Positions 35,859-48,021 of a DNA stretch of 64,000 nt are shown here, piece by piece. The DNA is from Alentia gelatinosa (lineage: Eukaryota > Annelida > Polychaeta > Phyllodocida > Polynoidae). The stretch covers positions 63,268,306 to 63,332,305 of the forward strand of contig OX465583.1 in NCBI GenBank assembly GCA_950022655.1, written 5' to 3'. Numbering within the stretch: position 1 is the stretch's first letter; every line of letters starts with the position of its first letter. Under the pieces are notes generated by a model. That model saw only the letters and a list, made by a program, of their open reading frames with translations. It had not been told where the DNA came from and did not search any database. Made by a program: the position numbers and the translations under genes.

Positions 35859-36604
35859 CTACTTGTACCAGGGCTGCAAGGCACACAAAACTGGATACTG
35901 CTGTTCACGGTTATATCTACACAAAATATATTCTCCTAGATGCGACTTACTTCTCGTTTTCCTCTTTTTTTTAAGACAAAAATAAAACATGCATGATATC
36001 ATGCTATTCAGATTGAACGTAATATTCTAGGCTAGTGCCAGTGTTTCATCATATCTGGGCCAGGCCAGTTTCTAAATCTGGCACACAATGAGGTCTAGGG
36101 CAGTGCTAGCATTTCATCAAGTTTGACAGGTGTGGCATCGTGTTATTGAATTACACAGAGCAGTCGAAGCTAGTACAGTTGTCTCATCAAGTCCAGACGG
36201 TGTGGTGTCCTCTTATCGAGATACACACTTATACAGAGTCTAAGCTATGGCTGGTGTTTCCTGATACCTGAGACTTGAGAGAGTGTCTAAAGTGCTGGTT
36301 CCACCAACACACAAGATATAGCGAGATTAGTCATGATTTGGTTGTCTTGCTAAATCTTGCTGGATTCTGAGTAATCGTGTGCATATTTGCCACGATGCAT
36401 TATCCTGGTAAAGCACTTTCGCCGGATTCTTGCCCGATAGATCGTGGTATGCTGCGATATGTCGGCAATAGATCTTGAGGCGTCGCAGTGGTGGAGCACC
36501 AAAATATACGCATGACATCACAAAAAAGTACACATATGATCACGCATGATGTGTCGGGGCAAATGTGGTATGACATATTATATAAAATGCCGTTTTTCTT
36601 GAGA

Positions 36605-36778
36605 TTTAGGCATGTAATAATAAGAAAACGTAGTGACTGAGCCCATAGGGATGCCATTCTCGGCCTTTTGATGCCATAAATACGCCCCTCCGCCTGCGGC
36701 GTCGGGATGAATTTATGGCATCAAAATACCTCGAACGGCCATCCCTTCGGACTCAGTAACCACGTTTTCTCTTAATAC
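36605..36778. mobile_element. Palindromic MITE family, copy 4
   Basis: 'ataagaaaacgtagtgactg' and inverse 'actcagtaaccacgttttct'. The inner arms 'ttttgatgccataaatacg' and 'gaatttatggcatcaaaa' surround 'cctccgcctgcggcgtcggg'. Confidence 0.8.
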
Positions 36779-38339
36779 TCTTCAGATCTGTGCTTTCCAA
36801 CCACCCCCTAACCACATGCATGTTTAACAGTACCTGGGGGTCTGGATTTAACTGTGGTGTTATCAAGCTTGACCTCGCAGTGAAACTGGTGATCTATATA
36901 ATTAATCCAAATATTCAAATTTTCTGAGGTATGAATATTATATGGAGACATGGTCAATGTGCCTGAATGAAATCTGTTCAAAGATATTTTGGTCGGAAAA
37001 TATTTACCGAGTTCGAAATACGAGATGAATATATCCGATTAGATATATCCGATCAAAGTATTGAGGAACACATTGAATTCAGACACACTCCCAATGTCAG
37101 TTTACTAATGTCTCCATATAATTATATAGATAGAAACCATGCCATTTTACAATTTTACGGACGTATGGAGATTCTTTCGTCACTTAGTGACGAACAGAAT
37201 CTGGACTTTTGGTCAGTAAAAGTGAGACATTCGCCCACAGGTACATATTAATAGGTTTTATTACTAAAAGTATTACTATTAGTAATAAACACTGGGGTGG
37301 TAAGGTAAGGACTGATCATGACATGAGCACACACTTGATGATAAATGACGGACTAAGAAAAACAAAACAAATAGACGGGAAAAAAGCAGTCTCTGAGACA
37401 CGAAAAACATTGCTCCTTAAAAATAAGGAAACAAAAGAGACATGGCCACCGCCGCGGACACTTGCATGAATTTGAGATTAGCTTCGATAAGGCACTCAGC
37501 AAGTCCCAATTAGAGTAGACAGGAACGTGTGGTAATTACAGCCATTCATTACTCATTAAGGATATGTTGTCCTTCATTATAGTCCGCTTCCAACTGCACG
37601 CCAACCCAAATGTCATTTAGAGATATTTGGGGAAGCGTTTTGTTCCCGGGCCGAACAAAGCCTTTGAAATGAAGGTTGATGGCGGTGAGCGGGATCTCGT
37701 GCTACCGCGAGATTTCACGAGGTTTACGATCGAGCATGAGAAATTACAGGATTAAAACTCCTGCAAGATTAAGACTAACATCAGGGATAAACCACCACAC
37801 GTGCTGTTTTTATTCTGGATCCGATATGATATTGCCCAAAATAATATTTCAATATTGATTTTTTTTTTCGCCCCACACCGCCCAAGGGGAGGAAGGAGAA
37901 AAACAAAATCCTCAGTACAAATGGGGAGAATTTTTAAACAAAATATTGCCAAGATTAGTTAAGATAAGCCATGGCTACAGCTGAACATTCAACATACTTG
38001 GAAATATCCTGCCATGCAGATTTTGATCCCCATTATGGACAGGCACTTTCCTATAACAAACCCGCCCCCAGTGATTTGTTAAGGGGCATTTCTCCGACCA
38101 AAAAACACATTTTAACAAAACTATTGGATCATTTTTTTTACAAAGGGTTTAATCATAGAGAACAGGATGTCATTCGGACATTTTGGTTCATATCCAAATG
38201 TGATATTAGAGGGAACTTCAGAATGCTGTGGTCTCATGGCTCAATCCATAAAAGTGAAGGATTAAGATTTTAACCCTATCGCTATATAAATCATCCTCAG
38301 TCCCTCAATGAGCTCGCAGGTAATATTTATTATCATATA

Positions 38340-38565
38340 CGTGTTGCCGAACGCAAATGATTGCTAGGGGTGCAGTATTAATAATGATCGGGCTCACTGT
38401 GACGTAATGAATGAGATATGAACCGATGACTTAATAAGTGAATAAAATGGCGTATTTTTCGTGTTTTAGGTTTATACGTCGGGACGTATTGTATTTAGTA
38501 GAAAATACCTCGAAAGGCCATCCGTACAGGCTCAGTTACCACGCCTTAAGTCTTAGTCTTAAGCA
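38340..38565. mobile_element. Palindromic MITE family, copy 5 (partial)
   Basis: 'ttgctaggggtgcagtatta', 'tgaataaaatggcgtatttt', 'aggctcagttaccacg'. The palindromic core is shortened. Confidence 0.55.
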
Positions 38566-39040
38566 GGTGTTTTTATTCTGATCAGGGCACAACCAAGTAA
38601 TCGAGATTGCCCGAAAAAAAGATTAAAGGACAATCCTATGTAAAGCATTATTTAAAGCTAAAATAGTAAGGGTTACGTTATAAGAACCTTAGTATCATAG
38701 TGAGCTAAGAATGCATTACATTTTACATTTAATTTGCAAACAACCTGATCAAAAATGAAAATAACTTACTGTCAATGAATTCTATTAGGAAACCTAATCC
38801 TCAACCTTCGGAAGCAGTATGCACTGTATTTATTAGTCTCATTGACTTCAACAAAGTAACGAGTGATAATTCATTTCATATCTTTCCAATGCTTTGCAAA
38901 TGAATGTAAGCCTAGTGGAAAGCATGATAGTGGCCAGTGGCACCCTCTTCTAGGGGCTTATTGGAGGAAATCCTGCTGGTAACCTGGAAACACCTGGCAG
39001 GCAATCTGCTCATCTTTCCTCAAGGACCACCTCGCTGTGC

Positions 39041-39425
39041 GGGATTCACACACAGAGACTATTGTACATGAGACGGGTGTACTTCACACCTTTTTCCCAG
39101 TCTAATGTGCGATTCACATGTAAAGACTGTTGTACCTGAGACCGGTGTACTTCATACTTTTTCCACAATCTAAAGTGGAATTCACAAGTAAAGACTAATG
39201 TATATGAAACGGGTGTACTTCATACCTTTTCCCCAGTCTAAAATAGGATTCACACATACAGACAAATGTACCTGAGACAGGTGTACCTCACAACGTTTCC
39301 CCAGTCTAAAGTGGGATTCACACATAGAAACTATTGTACCTATGATGGGTGTACTTCACACCTTTTCCCCAATCTACAGTGGGATTCACAAGTAGATACT
39401 ATTGTACCCGAGACAGGTGTACTGT
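39041..39425 (+). repeat. 68-bp tandem array, six units
   Basis: The motif 'gattcaca' recurs at 39043, 39111, 39179, 39247, 39315 and 39383, an exact 68-base step. Each unit also holds 'ctattgtacctgagac', 'gggtgtacttcacacc' and 'ttttccccagtctaa'. The opposite arm of the foldback (42420-42490, inverted) has a single unit. Confidence 0.9.
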
Positions 39426-39697
39426 ACGGAAACAGGGTTACTGTGGCTGTATGTTACAAAATTCGCACGCCACGGTGCTTATGTCAGTCTCAAAGAAAAT
39501 GGTGAATTTCATTCACATGGAAGAACACACCTGTTACATCATCTCAGACATAGTACCAGTGACCACACACCACATAAAGTACCCTTGAGGTGAGGCTGTG
39601 ATAAACATGTGATCACGCTTGCGGCCTCCTATTGGCTAAGGGAGCGTTCATTAATTATCGCCCAGGGGGGCACAGTTTTTCTAACACCGATCGGTCA

Positions 39698-39832
39698 AAA
39701 AAAAGTTGGCCCCCCCCATGGGAATACCAAAAAAAAAGTTGGCCCCCCCCCATGGGAATACCCAAAAAAAAGTTGGCCCCCCCCCCTGGAATGCCCCAAA
39801 AAAACATCGCCCCCCCCCCATCCCAATAGGGT
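39698..39832 (+). repeat. A-rich/C-rich short tandem array, left
   Basis: About four units of 'aaaaaaaagttggccccccc' followed by 'atgggaatacc'. A related array lies at 41679-41830 in the same orientation, although the flanking arms are inverted. Confidence 0.85.
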
Positions 39833-39940
39833 AAAAGCACAGAGGAGGCCTAATTGATGTGGCATTTTTCCATAAGGCTTTCCTTCTTTGCTTTAGAACA
39901 AACCCAGCTACAGTCAGTCATTTGTCAAAATTTTGACCAA

Positions 39941-40455
39941 TCTCAGTAGCTAAGTGGTTCACCTTAACCCTTTAAGGGCGAATGATGCCTTGAGGCATTA
40001 CCCAGCTCAGGGCGAATAATGCCTTGAGGTATCATTTCTCAAAAACCTACAAAATCGTTTTTAACAAAAAAATAATGGAGGAACATTAATGGAATTTTCA
40101 CAGGATGTAGGCATATTACCATTATTAGTATTTTTATTCAAAAGAAATAAATCATTTAACATTGTATATCATATCAAGTGATTAAAAAACTGCATCCGTC
40201 CTACAGGCGGTAGCTTGGCCACAGGCACCCGCCCTTAAAGGGTTAAGCATGGTAGGTCATGGCTTCAAATCCCGGTCAGGTTATACCAATTACTTACACA
40301 GTACCTACTGCTCATTTGGGTTGACACCTGCCATTAGAATGAGGAGTAAAGGGCTACTGCCCGAGTGGGAGAATGGCTGTACCACCAAGTTTGGTGATGG
40401 TACACACGATATTCATAAAAATTGCGTAAAAAAGAAAATAAATGAAACAAGTAGC
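39941..40455 (+). mobile_element. tRNA-derived SINE, family A, copy 2, split by a MITE
   Basis: The head 'tctcagtagctaagtggttc' (39941) and the rest 'gcatggtaggtcatggcttc' (from 40247) match the copy at 4341, but 275 bases of a different element separate them. After the break the body is colinear with copy 1, including 'attagaatgaggagtaaagg' and 'tttggtgatggtacacac'. The SINE was therefore in place before the MITE arrived. Confidence 0.8.
39968..40242. mobile_element. TTAA MITE (piggyBac-type) inside the SINE
   Basis: Perfect 13-bp terminal inverted repeats CCCTTTAAGGGCG and CGCCCTTAAAGGG, flanked on both sides by the duplicated tetranucleotide TTAA (39964-39967 and 40243-40246). TTAA target sites with CCC-type ends are characteristic of piggyBac-class non-autonomous elements. 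It has no coding capacity. Confidence 0.85.
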
Positions 40456-41678
40456 AAATGAACAGCTGTTGTTGACGGAACAGCACTGATGCAAAAAAGA
40501 TGGGGGGAGTCTTGAGCAGGACTGGAACACACACCATGTGGAGGCCAGTTTCAATGTCAGTCATTGCCATCTGGAGTCAACTCTGTTGGAGAGGTGCTCG
40601 CAGTTGCACCACTGGCAGCCAATAGCAGATAATGTCAGCCCTTAGGTATTCCTTGGCCAGTTTTACAGGAGAGTCCCTGGAGAGCCTATATATGAGATGT
40701 TTCTGTGTCCTGCTTTTAACATATGAACTTGAATCATATACCTGATTTGAATTATAAGATTCTGTAAGAATCATATACATGATTTGAATTGTAAGATTCT
40801 GCTAATGTTCTAACCAGTGAAATCTGTGAATCAACCCCTGCCAAATTGAGGCTGTAGTTGGCAGCTAGCAGTCTTGCTGGAAGCCCCCATCTCTCCTGTA
40901 CCCATATAATCAATCATAAAGCTTGACTACCTAGAACCTAATTCTCAATGAAGTCACTGATTGAGACTTGGTTGTTCACATTCAAATATCCAGCAGCAAC
41001 TGCTTTCTCAATTTGTGCCATCAATTCATAGTCATCAGGCTCCCTTGCAGAATCTCAAAGGACCTTCACTGTTTCTTATAGCAGTATCATTGACATGCAA
41101 ATACAGATGTTCTGGCAATTTGTTAAAGACTGGCATGGGGTGAGGGATCTTTGGAATGAGTGGATCAATCTATGGTGTGGCCCTCAGAAGGAAGTCCCAT
41201 TTTCTTGCATGCAGAACCCCTTTAAGTACTCAATGCTCTTCCATAAATATGGTAATCTTATTGAAATAAGCAGCAACAGGGGCATTTTGTAGTACTTGAT
41301 GTTGTAGTTAATGCTCTTAATTCATCAATGTTGAAGAAAAAAACTAATGATCTTGTGAGACTGCATTGATTCTGGGACAAATGTTAGTGTTTGTCCATTG
41401 TTGTCTTCCCCAACATAAGTCTGTCAGACTGAGGGAGGGTGGACACCCATCTCGAATTGGCAAACAGGACTGTGACCATAGAAACTGAACTCCAGGGAGT
41501 GAGACAACTATAGTTACCTTGTGCATTAATCATTATTATAGTTGTACAACTAAGCTGATTTCTTGTGATATGATATGAATGCATTTCATAACATCAATTT
41601 TTGTCATTGAACACAAATATGGGAGTTTGCCTCCATGTTTAGCTGAAAACATCGACCCCACGACAGAATTAGTGGAAA

Positions 41679-41830
41679 ATTTTGGCCCCCCCCCCCCCCA
41701 TGGAAATACCCAAAAAAAAGTTGCCCCCCCCCCCCCAATGGAATACAAAAAAAAAGTTGGCCCCCCCCCCTGGGAATGCCCAAAAAAAAGTTGGCCCCCC
41801 TCCTAAAAACTGTGCCCCCCCCCCCCCTGG
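41679..41830 (+). repeat. A-rich/C-rich short tandem array, right
   Basis: Four units of the same 'aaaaaaaagttggcccccc' plus 'tgggaatgccc' pattern as at 39698, with long poly-C runs. Open frames across both arrays are artefacts of the repeat. Confidence 0.85.
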
Positions 41831-41856
41831 GCCATAATTATTGTACGCTCCCTAAG

Positions 41857-42215
41857 GCAGGTACATAGTCGGCGACTCCGCAGCGAGTTCATTTGTCTCA
41901 CCAAAATGACCCTATAGATTTTAAGTCTCATGGGATCCTGTACCTCGTTAAATGGGATCACACAGTGGGATCCATGTAGCTCACAAAGTGTTTGTCTGAG
42001 ACAAATCCTGTTGAGATTTGGTACTGGAACACAATCTCCTCGTGTGAATGACAGGGTTCCATTTTGCTGAGACAACTTTTTTCCCTTGCAATTGTCGGCG
42101 ACAATCACCCCTAACAAGGAACAGAATCTCATGAGATTTTGACTTTAAACGGGTTTAAAATCTATAGGGACATTTTGGTGAGACAAATGGACCTGCTGCG
42201 ACCATGTACCTGCCC
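41857..42215. mobile_element. MITE with about 60-bp TIRs inside the foldback right arm
   Basis: The left end 'ggcaggtacatagtcg', then 'ttcatttgtctcaccaaaat' and 'gaccctatagatttta', is repeated inverted at the right end ('taaaatctatagggacattt', 'tggtgagacaaatgg', 'cgaccatgtacctgcc'). The flanks read CCCTA on the left and CTAGCC on the right. Deleting the element restores the 'ccctagccaatagg' seen uninterrupted in the left foldback arm, so the target duplication is TA or CTA. Partial relatives lie at 42495-42662 and 43680-43875. Confidence 0.8.
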
Positions 42216-42494
42216 TAGCCAATAGGAGGCCAGCAAGCATAATTACATGTTTGTAACACCCTTCATATCAAGGGTAATTGAGTCCCAGGGTGAGTGGTCA
42301 CTGTGACTATGTCTGAGATTATGTACCAGGTGTGTCCTCCCATGTGAATCAAATTCGCCATTTTTTCTTGAGACTGATAAAAGTACTTAGCCATGAGAAT
42401 TTTTTACCAAACGAGAATTGTCTGAGACTAGAGAAAAGGTGTGAAGTACACCAGTCTCAGGTACATGAGTCTCTTCGTGTGAATCCCACTCCAG

Positions 42495-42662
42495 GGGAAA
42501 TTGTCATAAACAATTGCATGGGGGAAATACTTGTCTCAGGGAAATGGAATACTACAAAAACCAGATGAAGAGATTGTGTTCCAGTACAAAATCTCAGCAG
42601 GATTTGCCTCAGAATAACACCTTGTGATTTACATGAATCCCATCATGTGAATTCCACTTAAA
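42495..42662. mobile_element. Partial copy of the 41857 MITE family
   Basis: Contains 'tctcagggaaatggaatact', 'agattgtgttccagtac', 'atctcagcaggatttgcctc'. These match the reverse complement of the interior of 41857-42215. Confidence 0.6.
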
Positions 42663-43314
42663 CAGCCCGGGTGGTCGGTATGGAGTGGTGTGGTGTTTGT
42701 TACCATCCCCCGGGCTCGAGGTATCTCTCCAGTCCATAAAACGTCCATTAATAATGACAGCAGGTCTGCTTAATGATGGCCTCAGGTATCATTGCTGGAG
42801 ATGTTCACAACTACTCAGAGAACTACTGTTATTATCGCTCACCACCTTAATTTGACGATTTTGACAGATTTATAAGTCTATAAATTGTGTATGATTATTG
42901 ATATACTCTGATAAGCAGGAGGTTAATACAAAAATTAATGTACGCGAGTATACTATGACTTTCATTCATTTCCATTATTCATCTCATTCTCCATCTACCA
43001 AAAATGCCAATCTAGTTACCTGCTATTTGTCCAACTGTTGATCCTATCATGTACCTTTGAAACATGAGGGCCCAAGTGGAAGGACTGCATATTGCTGAGT
43101 ACTGCGATTAATGTACAATGTATTACCTTGAATAAGATTTGATAAAAGGGTCATGGAAAGAGGATATATGGTGTATGGTATATGTGGTGAATCTATTTTA
43201 GTTGATATTTCTAAATTTTCATATAATCAACTTGGACTCCTCCCACGCCTCGTCTCATGATACTACTTACGTTGATATATATATATACACACAATATATA
43301 CACAATATTGTCTG

Positions 43315-43680
43315 GTTTCAGATACAAGCGGCCGTATGCTCCGAGGAGTGATGCGTAGTAATATCCGAGCGTATGCGAGGATATTGCGTAGAGTCGACTC
43401 CGAGTAGCATACATCCGCTTTTATCTGATATCAGTCTATATTTTATTTATTATCCACCTTTTCTGGACAAGTGACATGTCTATATCAGTTCGTTTTAGTT
43501 ATGCACTATTTTTCCATACGCACTATTTTTTCGTATGCGCCACCGGAGCATACAACATATCCGTATGCGCCGGGTATGTCCATACACACTTCCTATGTGT
43601 TTTCTATGGACACTTTGTATTAGGTGGATAAGAAAGACTGGTTCCAGATACAAGTGGGCGTATGCTCCGAGGAGTTGACG
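43315..43680. mobile_element. Repeat family 'TTATCCACC / GGAGTTGAC', copy 3
   Basis: Most complete: 'gtttcagatacaagcggccg', 'tatgctccgaggag', 'ttattatccaccttttctgg', 'tattaggtggataag', then 'gttccagatacaagtgggcg' again, which suggests one TTATCCACC element inserted in a second palindromic element. Confidence 0.7.
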
Positions 43681-43875
43681 GAAAATCTCCTGAGATTCTG
43701 TTCCTTGTTAGTGGTGAATGTCACCAACAATTCCAGGGGAAACATGTCTCAGGGAAATGGAACCCTACAATTTAGACGAAGGGATTGTGTTTGACCTAGA
43801 GAATCTCAGCAGGATTTGCCTCAGATAAACACCCTGTGAGGTTCATGAATTCCATCGTGGGAATTCCACTTTACA
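43680..43875. mobile_element. Partial copy of the 41857 MITE family
   Basis: Contains 'cctgagattctgttccttgt', 'tctcagggaaatggaaccct' and 'atctcagcaggatttgcctc', again matching the reverse complement of 41857-42215. It directly follows a TTATCCACC-family copy. Confidence 0.6.
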
Positions 43876-43949
43876 CCACCGTGTTGAGCTTGTCCATACC
43901 GGTGTGATTTCCGGAGGCAACTACCAGATAATCATGACCCCCACTTTAT

Positions 43950-44285
43950 TATCAATCAAATACGAAGTCTCCATTGAGAATGTATGGGGACTCAGTAAAC
44001 CACGACCAATTATATAAAACCTGTCAGATACCATAACTGTGGTCTACGGATTTAAAGCTGTGGCATTCAAAACCATGGTATATGGGACTATAGTCCCTTT
44101 TTGCTATAGAGCAAAACAAATAGTCCCTATTGATATACCATTAATATGGCAATTCCTGGGCTTAATTTACTCGAAAAGAGGGATAGTAAATACAACAAAC
44201 GATGGTTTTGTGGCAGGTGGATCTGTAAACCACTACGCGTTAACCTCTCGTGGTTTACGGCCGCTGGTCTATAAAACCATCCATT
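43950..44285 (+). mobile_element. Repeat family 'GGTTTTGTGGACAGGCGGC', copy 3
   Basis: 'gagaatgtatggggactcag' to 'cctctcgtggtttacggccg', colinear with 12880. Confidence 0.75.
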
Positions 44286-45197
44286 ACTGTCATCTAGTGA
44301 AAAAAAATGAGGGAAGGAGGTTTTAATATAGCAGATATGATACCTTAATAGTAAGACTGCAGCAAGATATTGAGGGAAATATTAGGCAAAGAACCCACAG
44401 GAATTACTGAGGATTACGGTAATGCTTGTGGTTAAACTTCGATGGTAAAAAAGTCACTTTACTTGGTTTGCTAAATGTTTCTAGCCTCTGTAGTTCTCGT
44501 CGAATTACCAGGATACTCGTTTGTTGGCATTTACACGATAATACTTAAGATCTTGTTTCATATTGTAAGTCCTAGCAGACAGGAATAGAATTGTGTAGAC
44601 AAAATGCCTACTTGACACTAATCAGTGGTTCTTGGTGTCAGTGTGGTTTGGGGAAGAAGTGACGTCTGTGGTTAAAGAGCTAATGATTAAAGGACACACC
44701 AGTTACAAACATTAACTCAGACTGACCGCCACCAAAAACCAACTGTGAGTGCAAACAGTGAAAAAGTCATGCCACAGTCTCCGCTGGTTTTGGTCGACTA
44801 AGAAATGTTAAATGGATCATAGAGATCATAGCGGACAGAGAGGTTTTAACTACCGCATGTTTTGTGTTTTGATGAATGCCGTTACATGGATTTGACTTCA
44901 GAATCACCGGAAAGAAGTTGTAGAATGTCATACGGAATGTTAATCTTAAAGGCATATCGGACAATTCAACTTGAAAATTTAAACTCATGTCAATATCCTG
45001 ATAATGGAATGAGAGGACCTTCAAGTGTTTTTTTTTCACATAGTAAAACCCCTGTTATTTTCCTCAAAATTTCAAAGGATATAGTAGAAGCAGTTGTATA
45101 GTACTCACTTTTTTTGCTTTTTTTTATTCAGTAATCAGACAACATTCACCCATGACAGGGCGTTCATACATGTTGACAGAGGTAACATATATACATT

Positions 45198-45632
45198 TAT
45201 CCTACCCCTAATATAAAATCCCATAGGCTTAACATTGAGTTTACGTATGCTATGGTATGTCGCATACAGAGTAAAATACGCTCCTTGGAGCATACAATAT
45301 ATTGTACACGTGACCAAGGAATTGACCAATTAGAGACCATAGGTGCCAAACAACGTGATCTGCGACTTGCTCCGACATTAACAAGTAGCAAATAGATATC
45401 CGGCACAGCGTTAGGGTCAGTCATTGAGTTTGTATTCACTTTTTAGTAATGCAAAAGCTTAGAGAGGGGTAGAATAAAATCAAAACCGGATTCGTTTTAA
45501 TCTGGGCACCCGTATGTGACGACTGGAGTTTTGGCTATGGATTTCACTCGGCTTCGCCTCGTGAAATCACTGCGCCAAACTCCAGTCGTCACATACGGGA
45601 GCCCAGATTAAAACTTATCCAGTTTTACGATA
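45198..45632. mobile_element. Repeat family 'CCTACCCCTAATATAAA', copy 4, with hairpin
   Basis: The fullest copy. A strong hairpin 'ggcacccgtatgtgacgact', 'ggagttttggc' and its inverse 'gccaaactccagtcgtcaca', 'tacgggagccc' encloses 'cactcggcttcgcctcgtga'. Confidence 0.75.
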
Positions 45633-46437
45633 TTATGATGACGAATAACAGAAAAAAGATAGTAGAGAATGGAGGATACAACACACAGGACAATACAGGT
45701 AGGTGTAGAGAATATGTACAATGTTCGTATATGGCGTTCGGGCCTGCATACAGGGTGTTTGTGCAGTGCATTCAATTCTTAAAATTAATAGATAACCCTG
45801 ACTTCCTTTTGACAAAATTTAAGAAAACCATTATTTTTCAGTACATTTCCTATGTAGATCAAGCAGATGTAAATCGGAATATATTACTTATTAAGATTGG
45901 ATAAACTGGACAAAACGTTAAATTTAGTCATCTAGACTTAGAATAAATCGGAAAGAACCAGTTTTGACTGATTATTGACAATATTTAAAAATCACCTGGC
46001 GATTATTAGACATTGTCAATCATGAGTCAAACCTGGTTCCCTGTGATTCATTCTAATGCCAAATCAGTAAATTTAACCAATTTGTCCAATTTATCAAATC
46101 CCATAGGTTAAATCAGATTTCACGCATTCTTTCTATACATTTCGGATTTGAATAACGAAGAAATATAATTTAAAATATATATCCGGCTATTGATGGGAAT
46201 CGGATCAAAGACCGGGTCGAGTCTGGTCCGTATAGGATAACTTAATCCATCCGCCTAACGCACTGTTGAAAATACACCATTACGAACAAGAAGGAGATTA
46301 TAACTTCACACTGAATATTAATCCAAGGTTAAGTTGTAATACACACATCATTCAAGTGACATTATCTGGATCGTTGGCGAATATCCATGAAACTATTACA
46401 GTGACAGGACGATGTAAGTTCAGAATGTTTCCTTCCT

Positions 46438-46860
46438 CTAAACATTCTCAATATTTATCTCACACCTGGTATTTTTTTACCATAGACTTAACATTGGAAA
46501 CTCGTATCCAACGACCGTTGAGTGCAAATGTATATAGAAAAAGTACTAAAAAAAGGTTAGCCCATTAGTCAATGTGAAGGGTGAGATAAATTCAGAAACC
46601 TATTCAAGTTTAGGCCTAAATTAGGGTCAGAGCTGGATCCCATAGAGTTTGAATCGTGTAGTATTTCACAAGGCGAAGCCACGTGAATTACATAGCGATT
46701 CAAACTGCCACATAATGTCATTGAAAGGGGTGAGATAAATCCAGAACCGCACTCGAATCGTGCACCATAATCTTCACTCAGCTTTGCCTTGATGATGATC
46801 GCAGTGCATCCAAACTCGTGAAGTGTTGTGTATTCATATACGATTCTCGATCCAGTTCTA
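46438..46860. mobile_element. Repeat family 'GGTGAGATAAATTCAGAAA', copy with adjacent TTTATCTCACC relic
   Basis: 'atttatctcacacctggtat', 'aagggtgagataaattcaga', 'gtgtagtatttcacaaggcg', then a partial copy of the TTTATCTCACCCC family to 46860. Confidence 0.6.
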
Positions 46861-48021
46861 TATGGATATTCCATACAAACTTTTGTTCTCTGGCAGACAC
46901 TTTTGCAGTTACAATACACCTTCTTCCAAGACAATCTGGAGCTTCAAATTCTCCCTGGGTTTCCTATAGGGAAAGGTATTCGGCATATAGCCTATGATCC
47001 ATGGGCGCCACCATGACGCCCCTGAGTAGCTGTTCTTCACTAATGGAGGTGAAAAAGTAGGTGTTCTTCACTAATGGAGGTGGAAAAGAAGTGAGTGATA
47101 ATTGGGGAGTGTTACAACTCTAGCCTCACTCACATATGTATATAAAGTGTTCCATGTGGAATATATCATGTCTTGGGTTTAATCATTATGTCATCCTGCT
47201 TTGGGATGGGTGAAGAGAGTCAGAGGAACCATGGTAAAATATTGAAAGGTAGTTGAATTTCGTAAGTACAAAGAGCCAGAATACAGGTTTTGTCCCCTGA
47301 CTACCTAGTGACTGATTCGTGAATTAACAATGGCTCTGTCCCCTATAGTGGCAGTTACTGTACAATTACATCCCTGAATATGAACTTTAAATCTACTGAG
47401 GTACATTCCCTAGTGTACTAGTTGGGTTGTATATGTGTTTAGCATGCATTTGTTTCCTTCCACTCAACCCAGGAGTGTATGTAGCTGTAGTGAAGTGTCA
47501 GAAGTGTTAATGTGGGAAGGGCTAGTTTCAACGGAAATTATATTTGTAATAGACCCAGGGCGTTTCACAGTGAAATAACAACTGGGTTGAGGATGGCTAC
47601 CAGCAGTCACTGCATACTGAAGTATGTTGTCACTGGAATACAGTCGCGAAATGTTGGTAGGTCGAGATGGTGTAATACTCCTTAGCTGTGTCAACCCTTC
47701 ACAGAATATACCTGCAATATAGGTACTTCTATGCTCTTTTATCAGATCCACGGACGGGACACACCGTCATATTCACCGTTGAATAATCTAGGCTCGTACG
47801 TGTAGACCCTTCTCTGTGCGCCAAGGAGACTAAGGGACGATGTGGGTAAACTTTATTCACTAATGGACGACCTTATGGACGACCTTATGGACGGCTAGGC
47901 CTGTCTTATAGAACAAACTTAAATACTATTTTTCAGTACATTTAATATGTAAATCAAGCTTTGGATCCTATCATAACTCTTGCATTTGAGTAAATTCATA
48001 TACTATATACTTACAGTACAA

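Larger units (their letters stand above)
39041..42490. mobile_element. Large foldback-like inverted-repeat element
   Basis: Left arm 39041-39690 and right arm about 42490-41808 are inverted copies. The left arm order is 68-bp repeats, 'gtgaatttcattcacatgg', 'atctcagacatag', 'ggcctcctattggctaaggg', 'agcgttcattaattat', 'cacagttttt'. Reading the right arm backwards gives the same order: one 68-bp unit, 'gcgaatttgattcacatggg', 'atctcagacatag', 'ggcctcctattggctaggg', 'agcgtacaataattat', 'cacagttttt'. The right arm is interrupted by a separate MITE (41857-42215). The loop carries two C-rich arrays and a split SINE. Long arms containing short tandem repeats recall foldback/TU-type elements. I see no transposase; 40460-41640 has only short frames. 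Confidence 0.6.

Noticed and set aside
39609..39857. Overlapping ORFs rich in PPP and KKK on both strands
   Set aside because: Translation of the poly-A/poly-C tandem array; the same applies to 41536-41806.
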